Of a stretch of 64,000 nt of DNA, positions 1 through 8,723 are shown piece by piece. The stretch spans positions 835,380 through 899,379 of the forward strand of contig CP072533.1 of assembly GCA_021730205.1 (NCBI GenBank), written 5' to 3'. The stretch is from Candidatus Ruthia sp. Cpac_8_S14 (GTDB lineage Bacteria; Pseudomonadota; Gammaproteobacteria; PS1; Pseudothioglobaceae). The stretch's first letter is position 1; the number at the start of each line of letters is the position of its first letter. A program made the position numbers and the translations under genes. The notes beneath the pieces were generated by a model. It searched no databases and was not told the DNA's origin. It saw nothing but the letters and a program-made list of their open reading frames with translations.

Positions 1-714
1 ATTGTTTTGCATGGTCGTGGTGGTGAAGACGGGTATATTCAAAAACAACTAGAAAACCGAGGCATTCGTTATACAGGGTCTGGCTCAAATGCTAGCCATA
101 ATGGCATGGATAAAGCGCGCACTAAAATGATTTGGAAACAGCATAACCTCATACTTGCACCCTCTATTGTTGCAAGCATTAATCAATCCATTGACTCTAT
201 TGACTTTCCACTGCCTTGGGTGGTTAAGCCCACTTTAGAAGGTTCTAGTATTGGCATTAGTAAAGTTGACAATCAGATACAATTAGATGAGGCTCTAACG
301 CTTGCTTGGCAATACAACCCACATGCTTTAGTTGAGCAATGGATTGAAGGTGATGAATACACAGTAGCAATTTTGGGCAATAAAACCTTACCCGTTGTGA
401 AAATTATGGCTGACCAAGGTTTTTACGATTATGAATCAAAATATCACTTAAATAAAGCTCAATACTTATGTCCTTGTGGTTTGAGCTCGTCCCAAGAACA
501 AGCATTACAAGCCATTGCATTTGAAGCATTTTTTGCTATTAATGCTAAAGGGTGGGGGCGGGTGGATTTCATTATTAATCAACATAACAAACCTTATTTA
601 TTAGAAATTAATACCGTTCCAGGCATGACGTCACACTCATTAGTACCCATGGCAGCAAAAGCAATGGGTATAAGCTTTGATCAACTAGTCGTGGCAATTA
701 TTGATGAAATATAG
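1..714 (+). CDS. ddlB: D-alanine--D-alanine ligase (5' end outside window)
   Basis: This enzyme joins two D-alanines, using ATP, to make the D-Ala-D-Ala end of the peptidoglycan precursor in the cytoplasm. The reading frame is open from the first base, so the N-terminal part lies upstream; about 237 residues are visible. The visible part begins at the family motif LHGRGGEDG, followed by YTGSG and the MDKARTK segment, then the ATP-grasp core (WVVKPTLEGSS, EYTVAILG) and the metal-binding end (LLEINTVPGMT). Its last bases overlap the start of ftsQ, the usual ddlB-ftsQ arrangement of the dcw (division and cell wall) cluster. No lesion is visible, so the gene looks functional. Confidence 0.95.
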   Translation: MVLHGRGGEDGYIQKQLENRGIRYTGSGSNASHNGMDKARTKMIWKQHNLILAPSIVASINQSIDSIDFPLPWVVKPTLEGSSIGISKVDNQIQLDEALTLAWQYNPHALVEQWIEGDEYTVAILGNKTLPVVKIMADQGFYDYESKYHLNKAQYLCPCGLSSSQEQALQAIAFEAFFAINAKGWGRVDFIINQHNKPYLLEINTVPGMTSHSLVPMAAKAMGISFDQLVVAIIDEI

Positions 715-1453
715 GCGTAGAAATAGATACAAAAAGTCTGTTTATCAAGCTGTATCTAAACCATTATCTATTATTATTTTATTAGGGCTCATTATATGGG
801 GTGTACAAAACATCCATCCGAATGAGTTCTTAAAAGTTGATATTAGTTGGGACATTGATAAAAACTCTCCAGTCACACAGCAAACATTAAAACAACACAT
901 ACTTCCCTTAATTACTGAAACATACCAACTGGATTTACACGAAATTAAACACGAATTAGAACGCTATCCATGGGTAGCAGAGGCAGAAGTAAGACGTCTT
1001 TTTTGGAATTTTATCAATATCAAGATCAATGCGCAACAAATCAGTATGCGTTGGAAAAATAAAGACTGCCCGAATGATGCCAAAACACAAACCTGCCAAG
1101 GTTATATCTCCACCAAAGGTGAACTATTTACACCCGATAAAATCATCAAATCAGACGCCATCATCGCTACTTCAGCACATAATAAAGACATTGCAAAAAC
1201 CCTATTTGATGATTACCAAATCTATCAAGCCATTATCAAGCCAATGGTTATTATATCCATCTTTAAAACTAATATTGATACTCTTTTTATTAAGCCTAAT
1301 ATTAAAGTCGTATTAGGCTACCAAAAACAGCAGAAACGACTCAAAAATTTTGTTAAAGTCTATAAAAAATTAAGACAATCAATTGCACGCGCTAAACTCA
1401 ATCGCGCTACATTTGATATGCGCTACGCTAAAGGATTTAGCCTCAAGCTTTAA
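704..1453 (+). CDS. ftsQ: Cell division protein FtsQ
   Basis: FtsQ is a single-pass inner-membrane protein that links early and late division proteins through its periplasmic domain. The 249-residue product has a basic cytoplasmic tail (MKYRRRNRYKK), one membrane segment at about residues 20-38, and a POTRA-like domain with the typical stretch ending in YPWVAEAEVRR. I chose the ATG at 704 over the TTG at 701; either overlaps the 3' end of ddlB. In most relatives ftsA and ftsZ follow directly. Here the next gene is convergent and overlaps the ftsQ end by 11 bases, so the cluster stops at ftsQ. Confidence 0.9.
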   Translation: MKYRRRNRYKKSVYQAVSKPLSIIILLGLIIWGVQNIHPNEFLKVDISWDIDKNSPVTQQTLKQHILPLITETYQLDLHEIKHELERYPWVAEAEVRRLFWNFINIKINAQQISMRWKNKDCPNDAKTQTCQGYISTKGELFTPDKIIKSDAIIATSAHNKDIAKTLFDDYQIYQAIIKPMVIISIFKTNIDTLFIKPNIKVVLGYQKQQKRLKNFVKVYKKLRQSIARAKLNRATFDMRYAKGFSLKL

Positions 1454-2135
1454 CATTTTGTTTAACAACAAGTTGATAGCACAATGCCAAGCTAATCAAT
1501 GTCCAATAAAACACAATGGCTTTAACCGCCCACCCCAGTATGTCAGGAGGTCCAATTAGTGACACAAGGAATGAGAAAATCATATCCGCTAATGCTGGAA
1601 AAACAATCTGTAAAAAGAACAAGTTAGCTTGAGAGATGAAATTCAAATTCCATTTGTATCTTGAAGGCTGATCAATAGCAATGTTAATAAAATTCAAGGT
1701 GATTGGAATCATCAAAAAATACATAATTAACTGCAAAAAAGGAATGCCACTGATAATCACTGGCGCCGTGGTTATCAAGCCAATAAACAACGTTAAACCA
1801 ACAAAGCGAATAATTTTATTAAAATTAAGCACTGGCACAATCCCAGAAACGCTATTTTGACCCAAAATAACCAAGCGATACACATTAATTGAAAGCGTTA
1901 AATAGCCATAAAAAAACAGCAATAAATATATCATCATATTGTCGGGTAGTTGAATATCAGCAACTTCCTTATTGCTAAAAACACTGTTCATTATGCTGAA
2001 TATATCAGGCAAAATTACTAAAAAAGGAATAGAAATTAGTACTGGCAGAATAGAAACTTCTAGTATTTTTTTCCAATTCGTGAGTGCAAAAGCAACACTT
2101 GCTAGCATTATTTTATAAATCGGTAGTGCGTTCAT
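1443..2135 (-). CDS. Polytopic membrane protein, function unknown
   Basis: A 230-residue protein, mostly hydrophobic, with about five or six likely membrane segments (near residues 25-45, 70-90, 108-130, 135-155, 170-190 and 200-222) and short polar loops. I do not recognise a family motif. Its end overlaps the end of ftsQ by 11 bases, tail to tail, and its start lies 4 bases after the end of the broken mltD on the same strand, so the two may once have been co-transcribed. The frame is intact and the codon and amino-acid make-up match the neighbours, so it is probably expressed. No function is proposed. Confidence 0.7.
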   Translation of the reverse strand: MNALPIYKIMLASVAFALTNWKKILEVSILPVLISIPFLVILPDIFSIMNSVFSNKEVADIQLPDNMMIYLLLFFYGYLTLSINVYRLVILGQNSVSGIVPVLNFNKIIRFVGLTLFIGLITTAPVIISGIPFLQLIMYFLMIPITLNFINIAIDQPSRYKWNLNFISQANLFFLQIVFPALADMIFSFLVSLIGPPDILGWAVKAIVFYWTLISLALCYQLVVKQNVKA

Positions 2136-2139
2136 ATTT

Positions 2140-3539
2140 TTATTTCATATTAGAATTAACAACGTTAACAATGATGGTTAATTTTTGTTTAGGCTGTAAT
2201 GGTTTTTTAGTTGTCAATTGGTTCCATTCCCTAATCTGACTAACATGCACCCCAAATTTATGTGCAACGGTTGACAAATTATCGCCACTTTTAACGTAAT
2301 AGGTAATCTTTCTATCGAAATTTATACCCACGTTGATTAACTTTAATAGGTCTTTGGGTTTGGTTGAATTGGACTGCCATAATACCAATTTTTGCCCACT
2401 TGAAGTGGCTTAGTTTAGTAATGGTTCCACCTTACGATGTTATCCACATGAGTATTATACTGCCTGGCGATAAACCATAAACTATCGCCACTAACAACAG
2501 TATGAATGACTTTAATACCTGTTTTTTTTGCATTCATTCTTTGCGCTTCTGACAATGAATAATCCTGGGTATTTTTTTGTAGAATTGGCACGATCAAGTA
2601 CCTACCTACTTTAACCACATTGCCATGCAAATTGTTCACACTCTTAATTTGGCTTATTGTGGTGTTAAATTGATGGGCAATCTTGCTTAATTTGATGACG
2701 TACCCATTTCACTCTAGCTTCTTTAGGATGTTTAGCTAAATTTTTTTAAAGGTTGCAATTTTACCAATCGGCAATAATAATTTATAATGTCTCCCTTACT
2801 TGGCGTTGCCCAAGGTTTAACTGGATTTAAAGTATACAATTGCTCTAAATCTAACTGTGCCCATTCAGAAATTAATGCCAAATCAAAATCAAATTGCAAA
2901 TCAAGCTTAATGGCTTGCACTTGAGGTGTATTACTAACTGTTGTGATTATTTGCCCGTATCTTTTAGGATGCTTAATGAGTTGCGCCACTGCCAACAATC
3001 TTGGCACATAACCTCTAGTTTCTTTTGACAAGTCCAGATGCCAAAATCAGTTGACCTGCCTTGTTATTTATTCTTAGTAATGGCTTTTTGTACGCGTCCA
3101 GGACCTGAGTTATAAACAGCAATTGCCAATAACCAATCTCTCCCTTAAATAGTTTGTTAAGATTTTTCAAATACCTAACGGCTTGTTTAGTTGAGGCCAG
3201 CACATCACTGGGCAACAAGACGATTTTAATGGGTAGTTCAACACGTTCTACTTCTGTTTTCACTAAATACAAATAAGGCTATGCACGTTTGGATAGCATG
3301 GGTTAAGTAATCAGGATTTTTTTAAACCAGTCAATATGCAAAAACAATTCTTTTTGACTAAGTGCGCTTAACATATAGCGATTAGCAATATAGCGTCAAA
3401 GGCTTTCTTCAACAACTAAATTGCTAGTACTAATTTGAATTGGTTTTGGTGTTACTTTTACAACAATCGTTGAAACTGTCGCACCCTCACAAGCAATAAA
3501 CAGCAAAAACGAAAGATATAAAAACCGTTTAAAAAAACT
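2140..3539 (-). pseudogene. mltD: Broken membrane-bound lytic transglycosylase D (mltD)
   Basis: MltD cuts peptidoglycan strands; intact proteins have a lipoprotein signal, a transglycosylase domain and C-terminal LysM repeats. The order can be followed on this strand across several frames. A lipoprotein-like signal (FLLFIACEG) lies near 3490. Transglycosylase fragments follow (ELPIKIVLLPSDV; then KETRGYVPRLLAVAQLI at about 3020). After them come two LysM modules: one around 2440-2520 (VVSGDSLWFIARQYNTHV) and one around 2210-2310 (VKSGDNLSTVAHKFGVH). The frame changes several times, the catalytic core between about 3270 and 3430 is largely missing, and no start codon remains upstream of the signal. 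It lies directly after bolA. The identification is firm and the loss of function is clear. Confidence 0.85.
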
Positions 3540-3848
3540 TTAAGATTTTGAAGCGCCTGCACATTTAGGCGAATCTGGTGCGCTATTTCTCATCTGCCAC
3601 TCATCAGGCGTATAAATGTGCATTGCCAATGCATGAATGTGGCTCATCTCTTCTTTAAATAACTGGTTAATAAAGCGATGCCTTTCAATTAATTTAAAAT
3701 CGTTAAAATAATTACTCACGATAATTAATTTAAAATGGGATTCACTGGCAGGGCCAGAATGATTATGAGACTCATTAATGACCTCAAGATGACTTGGACT
3801 TAATGTTGTTTGTAATTGTTCGATCAAATATTGTTGCATATTATTCAT
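3540..3848 (-). CDS. bolA: BolA family protein
   Basis: BolA proteins are small cytoplasmic partners of monothiol glutaredoxins involved in iron-sulfur cluster handling and stress response. The 102-residue product has the family pattern: an NESHNHSG segment, ESHFKLIIVS, an ERHRFIN motif, and the C-terminal IHALAMHIYTPDEW. The C-terminus carries a short tail with a Cys (PKCAGASKS). Its ATG overlaps the stop of the upstream flavin reductase gene by four bases (ATGA), so the two are translationally coupled. That pairing with a 2Fe-2S reductase fits a role in iron-sulfur metabolism, but this is inference. It is intact. Confidence 0.9.
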   Translation of the reverse strand: MNNMQQYLIEQLQTTLSPSHLEVINESHNHSGPASESHFKLIIVSNYFNDFKLIERHRFINQLFKEEMSHIHALAMHIYTPDEWQMRNSAPDSPKCAGASKS

Positions 3849-4858
3849 AACGCACCACCTTCAAAGGCAAATTCAAAAGCATCAGAAAAGAAGTCTTCTT
3901 TAAACATGCCTCGTTTCACAAACGTATCTACTACGGCTTTAACCATTGCTGGCGGACCACAAGCATAAACTTCATAATTGACTAAATTCTCAAAATCAAC
4001 CAACACGTTTTCGTGTACATAACCTGTTCTTCCTTTCCAAGCACTATTCGCTTGTGATAATACAGGAATAAAACTAATATTTTCATGGCTATTAGCCCAT
4101 TGCTTAGGCAAATCGGTATACAAATCCTTCTCATCTCTTGCGCCCCAATAAATATGGATAGTTCGCTTAGATTTAGTTTCAATTGCATGTTCAACCATGG
4201 CTTTCACAGGACCAAAACCCGTGCCACCTGCCACTAAAATAATGGATTTTTCACTTTTCTCTCTAAAATAAAAATCCCCCTTTGGTCCTTCAATTTTAAG
4301 CAGTGACTTCTCTTGCAACTCATTAAAAACAAAATTGGTAAATTTACCATCTTTAATTAAACGCACATGAAGCTCAATCAAGCTAGTATTACTAGGAGCA
4401 TTGGCAATGGAAAAAGCACGGGGTTCAAAATCAGGGTGGATTAAATCAATATATTGCCCTGCCAAATATTGTAACGATTCAGAACCGGGAATTTTTAAAA
4501 ACACTTGTGCCACATTATGATTAAGATGCTTGATGCTTTGCACTTTACAAGACAAAGTTCTCACTTTAATATCTGCAACGCTGTCCAACTCGGTCACCAC
4601 CAAAGCAACATCAGATCTAGCCCTACATTGGCACAATAAAGCCATACCTTCTGCCACTTCTTCTGGGGTAATGCCAGAAGGTATTTCACCTTCGTAACCA
4701 ACTTCACCCCCAATAATAGTCGCCTTACATTTGCCACAAAAACCTTTTTGACAGCCATAAGGAAAATTTAACCCATAAGCCAACGCATCATTTAGAATAT
4801 TGTCTCTACCCTCAGTTTGAAAAACTTTACCGCTGACTTGATTTTCAATTGTAAACAT
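3845..4858 (-). CDS. 2Fe-2S ferredoxin-type NAD(P)H-flavin oxidoreductase
   Basis: A 337-residue electron-transfer protein of the type with an N-terminal plant-type ferredoxin domain fused to a ferredoxin-NAD(P)+ reductase module. The cluster ligands appear as CQKGFCGKC at about residues 36-44, with a fourth Cys in LLCQC near 75. An FAD-binding segment follows (RAFSIANAP near 148), then NAD(P)-binding signatures (VAGGTGFGPVKAM near 210 and YACGPPAMV near 300). Relatives include CDP-6-deoxyglucoseen reductase (AscD/RfbI) and phenol hydroxylase reductase subunits, so the physiological partner cannot be named from sequence. It is coupled to bolA by a four-base overlap, and its start is divergent from miaA. 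Confidence 0.85.
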   Translation of the reverse strand: MFTIENQVSGKVFQTEGRDNILNDALAYGLNFPYGCQKGFCGKCKATIIGGEVGYEGEIPSGITPEEVAEGMALLCQCRARSDVALVVTELDSVADIKVRTLSCKVQSIKHLNHNVAQVFLKIPGSESLQYLAGQYIDLIHPDFEPRAFSIANAPSNTSLIELHVRLIKDGKFTNFVFNELQEKSLLKIEGPKGDFYFREKSEKSIILVAGGTGFGPVKAMVEHAIETKSKRTIHIYWGARDEKDLYTDLPKQWANSHENISFIPVLSQANSAWKGRTGYVHENVLVDFENLVNYEVYACGPPAMVKAVVDTFVKRGMFKEDFFSDAFEFAFEGGAL

Positions 4859-4938
4859 GTGTTTGTGTCTAATAAATTTTGTGCTGACATTATAATATAG
4901 GTTGCGTTCTATTAATACCTAGTAATTAAAAGCTTTTT

Positions 4939-5871
4939 ATGCCAATTCAAACCAACAAAACCGTAATATTCTTAATGGGTCCTACCACCTCAGGCAAAAC
5001 TGATTTAGCCATTCAATTAAGTCAACAATTCAAAACTCGACTCATTAGCGTTGACTCCACCCTTATTTACAAAGGCATGGATATTGGCACTGCCAAACCA
5101 GACAAAGCAACTTTAAAGAAATACCCTCACCACCTAATTGATATTTGCAACCCAGAAGATTCATACTCGGCCTTTGACTTTACTCGCGATGCCAGTAGAC
5201 AAATCAAAATCGCTTTTGCCAATAACGAATTGCCCATTTTGGTAGGTGGCACATCATTCTATTTCCACGCATTAGAATATGGCTTATCTAAATTGCCAGA
5301 ATCAAACCCCAAATTCAAAAAAAAATTCAACCAATTACTTAAAAGTAAAGGCACAATTGCACTACACCAAGACCTTAAAAAAATCGACCCTCAAGCCGCC
5401 AACAGAATCCACCCAAATGATGCACAAAGAATCACACGTGCACTTGAAGTATTTGATATAAGTGGCAAAACACTCAGCGAACTACAAGGCAACAAAAAAC
5501 CCATTATTAAATACCCTATTAAAAAAATTATCCTTATGCCCGAACGAGGCGAGCTACACACAAGAATTGAACAACGCTTTTTATCAATGATAAAACATGG
5601 TTTTTTAGATGAAGTCAAACATCTCAAACAAAATCCAAACCTCCACGAAAATCTACCTGTCATCCGCTGTGTCGGCTACCGCCAAGCATGGCAATATTTA
5701 AACGGCAAAATAGGCAAAACAGCAATGATAGAAAAAGCCATCATTGCCACCCGACAACTGTGCAAACGCCAAAGTACTTGGCTAAATGGTGAAGAAAATG
5801 CCCTATTTTTAAAAAAATCAGACCTTGCAAAGGCGACCACATTTATCAATCTACAAGATAAATCTAAATAA
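4939..5871 (+). CDS. miaA: tRNA dimethylallyltransferase
   Basis: MiaA adds a dimethylallyl group to N6 of A37 in tRNAs that read codons starting with U, the first step toward ms2i6A. The 310-residue protein has the P-loop GPTTSGKT near residue 14, the DSTLIYKGMDIGTAKP motif that contacts the tRNA, LVGGTSFYF, and RCVGYRQAW near the C-terminus. The length is typical. It starts with ATG at 4939, divergent from the flavin reductase gene with about 80 bases between them. In many gammaproteobacteria hfq follows; here the collapsed efflux operon follows, on the other strand. Intact. Confidence 0.95.
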   Translation: MPIQTNKTVIFLMGPTTSGKTDLAIQLSQQFKTRLISVDSTLIYKGMDIGTAKPDKATLKKYPHHLIDICNPEDSYSAFDFTRDASRQIKIAFANNELPILVGGTSFYFHALEYGLSKLPESNPKFKKKFNQLLKSKGTIALHQDLKKIDPQAANRIHPNDAQRITRALEVFDISGKTLSELQGNKKPIIKYPIKKIILMPERGELHTRIEQRFLSMIKHGFLDEVKHLKQNPNLHENLPVIRCVGYRQAWQYLNGKIGKTAMIEKAIIATRQLCKRQSTWLNGEENALFLKKSDLAKATTFINLQDKSK

Positions 5872-5879
5872 AGTTTAGA

Positions 5880-6176
5880 CTCACAACAGCCTAAATACTT
5901 CAGCACTTATTAATAGTTGTTTGGAAACTTCAATACTTTGGGTGTTAACAATCCTAGAATGTTGGCTAATTGATAAACAATAACCACTTAATTTTTTTGT
6001 GCTATAGTTGATGCCACTTGAGCATCTAATAATTCTTGATCTGAATCAAGCATCTCAAGAACGGTTCGCTCACCTTGCTTTACCTTCATGTAAACACCTT
6101 GTTTAGCAACTTTAGGTGCTTCTACTTGCATTTCTCTAGCAATAATTTCCGCCTTGATTGATAGGTTTTCCACGCT
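5880..6176 (-). pseudogene. Remnant of TolC-family outer membrane efflux protein
   Basis: Only the C-terminal third of a TolC-type outer-membrane channel is left. The frame from 6173 to 5988 carries the family signature GERTVLEMLDSDQELLDAQ, and beyond a frame break the stretch IVYQLANILGLLTPKVLKF (about 5970-5910) matches the usual TolC end. The N-terminal two thirds are absent: the remnant abuts the C-terminal part of the RND pump gene at about 6176, so one deletion removed the end of the pump and the start of the channel. It is the last member of the MFP-RND-OMP operon on this strand. Confidence 0.75.
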
Positions 6177-7813
6177 GAGATAATAGCATCATAACTAGAT
6201 TTACCCAAAGCACATTCGATTCCAACCCTGTCAATAAGAACAATTACATTATTAATAATAATACCTGCTAAAGAATAAATCCAGTGTGACCAACAAAATA
6301 ATAATTAGACCAAGCGTATCTTCTCGTTCAATATGGGCATATTGATTTTATGATTCAAAACTGGCTATTTGAAATAGTGGAATATTGGTTTTTCGAGATT
6401 TTGAATAAATACCAATAAAACGAATACACTCAAGGTTAAAATTTTCAGCCTCTTCAGCTCGAAATAAAACACGGTAGCGTAACACCTAATGCAGAAATCC
6501 CTCATAACCATTATAGATTTTCTTCACCATTTGAGTGCTATTAGATCTCTCATTGTTATCTGAATTCGATTGTTTGCTTATTTTTATTTAAATAGTAACA
6601 AAGCGTCGGAGTAATGCACAACGCTAAAATCCAAGAAAGCAATAAAAGCGATTAAGATAACTAATGAAATGGGACGCGTATATTCGCCCGCAACATTCTC
6701 AGCCAACATAAGCGGTAAAAAAACAAGTACAGTAGATAGCGAAGAAATTAACAATGGAATAAAGGGTTGCCCGCTTACTGACGCAAGCACATTAAGCGGT
6801 ATGAAACAATAATTAGCGTTGTAATACACTTACTGAAACACCATATACGGTGTTGGCTACTTGTTCTGCTTGGTACGTTGCTATGTCAAGATCCATACCA
6901 ATGAGTAAACTATTTTCGATATTATTAATAGCTTTTTTTAACGTGTGGTGAGTACTCTAAAACGTTGTAACCAGATAACATAGATATAGAAATAACCGCA
7001 GGTTTGCTGTTGTAATAAGAGGATTAACGTAATGCCGATAAACACTCACCAAATCTGACAATGGAACAGCATCTTCTGAATTAGGAGCGGATATTAAAGT
7101 GCTTCCAACATCTTCAAGACTGGAAAAGTTGCCAATAGGGCTCAATGAGAAAACTTTTTTATCTGTATCAATCAATCCTCCAGATCGAATGATATTTTGT
7201 TCTTTTAATATTTGTATTAGGCTAGATGGCTCAATACCCAGTTGGACTATTTTTGCATTAGAAGCCTTAAGGTAAATACGGTCACTTTGAACGCCAAGAA
7301 TGTCAATCTTTTTAGTACCTTCAACTTTGGTATAGGACATTACGAATATGCTTGGACATATCATTCATAACAGCCATATTAAGCTCTTTACCTGTGAGTG
7401 CTAACGTGATAATAGCCCCACATCACCAAACTGATTATTAACTTGCGAAGGATGGGTGCCTTGAGGCAGTTCAGCTTGAGCTTGTAACACTTTATTACGA
7501 AATGCTTGCCAAATGGATACTAAGCTAAAGTATCGATCTTGTATTTCAACATGAATAATAGATTCTCCAGTAGAAGAAGTAGAATGGATCTCCTTAATTT
7601 CAGCAATACTACGAATGTGTTTTTCTAGCTTTTTGGCGATTAAATTTTCAACCCTTTCAGGACTCATTCCTGAATAGTGAGTAATAACCAAAGTTTCACG
7701 TATGGTAATTCCTGGATCTTCTCTTGCTGGTAAAGTAAAGTAAAGTAACTAATTGCACCATAAATTAATAACACGGTCAATATCATAAATACAATTTGCG
7801 TAGGATCTTTCAT
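6177..7813 (-). pseudogene. Broken RND-family efflux pump (AcrB type)
   Basis: RND pumps are inner-membrane proton-driven exporters of about 1030 residues. The start can be read from an ATG at 7813. At about 7731-7750 a five-base unit (GTAAA on the plus strand) occurs in three tandem copies where two would keep the frame YFTLPARED; the third shifts the frame. Further pieces are GMSPERVENLIAKKLEKH (7691-7401), a porter-domain piece (IYLKASNAKIVQLGIEPSS, 7364-6957), a membrane piece with LVFLPLMLAENVAGEYTRP (6829-6584), and IIINNVIVLIDRVGIE near 6220. At under 1.65 kb it is about half the normal gene length, so large deletions have occurred. Loss of function is certain. Confidence 0.85.
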
Positions 7814-8485
7814 TAATTGTATTCTTTTATGGTTATTTCTTTGAGTCTAACTTTTTGATTATCGTGCAAATGAGCACTGCCAGCAATGGCAATAATTTTC
7901 CCTGGTTTTAAACCAGAAGATATAATAATTTCATTGTTAATAATACTTGCAATTTTAATCGTACGTTTTTTGACAATGCGCTTGATTTTATCAAAGACAA
8001 ACACGCAATATTTTAGGTATATTTTCTAATAATAAAGTAACTGGAAAAGCGGAAGCTAAAGAGGCTTGAGTACTAATTTCTGTCACATAACCCTGTAGTG
8101 ATACTCTGGGCTCAGCTGAGAAAAATATTGAGTGTTTTTTATCTTTTCTTAGCTTGTTGATTAATGTTCTTGGCACCAACGCAGACACTTATAAACCTTG
8201 CTCCCCACATTGATAACAAAAACTATTTGAGTTGAGATTATCTATTGTGACGGCTCAATCAGCCGAGCGCTAATGGTGCCATTATAAAGCGATTTTAATA
8301 TGGTATGATCTAAGTTTCTGTCATTAGATCTCTAATTGTATTTACTGAACTCTTAACTTTATCCAAAACTGTTTTAGAAACCCAACCCTTCCTCTTGTAC
8401 AAAACTATTTTGAGCCTCTTCAAGTTCAGCTTGATTTTTGGCAGGCAAGCATTCTGCACGATAAAACTTTAACAACAATTTAACC
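7813..8485 (-). pseudogene. Broken periplasmic adaptor (membrane fusion protein) of RND pump
   Basis: The adaptor subunit of an RND system bridges pump and outer-membrane channel. The C-terminal half is readable in two frames: AEPRVSLQGYVTEISTQAS...FPVTLLLEN (8188-7991) and VKKRTIKIASIINNE...LKPGKIIAIAG (8004-7813), both typical of the beta-barrel and membrane-proximal domains. Upstream, a lipoyl-domain piece (HTILKSLYNGTISARLIEP, near 8300-8240) and a short coiled-coil piece (AELEEAQNSF, near 8440-8410) follow in other frames with stops. The stop of the adaptor overlaps the pump start by one base (TAATG), showing the old operon structure. Confidence 0.8.
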
Positions 8486-8723
8486 AAAGCAAAGTCAAAA
8501 CAAACTAAAATACTTTATTTATTAAAAGAGAAAAGGTTTTATTAATAGGGGTGTTAGTTTTAGTTAGTTTATATTTAGCCTTCGAGTCTCTAATTCCTAG
8601 TTTCCCTTTGACTGCTGGCAATATTAGTTTTTCTTCGATCATTGTTAATTGATAGATCTTTGTTTAGTTTACAAGGGGTTTTCAAAAGATAAGTAGATTA
8701 GCTTTAGAAAGTATTAATAAACT
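8486..8723. other. Non-coding stretch between dead adaptor gene and murD
   Basis: About 240 bases with no convincing reading frame on either strand. The sequence is AT-rich and probably the eroded 5' end and old promoter region of the efflux operon. I see no hairpin followed by a T-run, no repeat and no RNA gene. Confidence 0.4.

Noticed and set aside
6541-8340. Similar 16-base strings (TTAGATCTCTnATTGT) at about 6541 and 8325, considered as ends of a mobile element
   Set aside because: They are direct, short, mismatched, lie within readable pump and adaptor remnants, and no target duplication or transposase is present.
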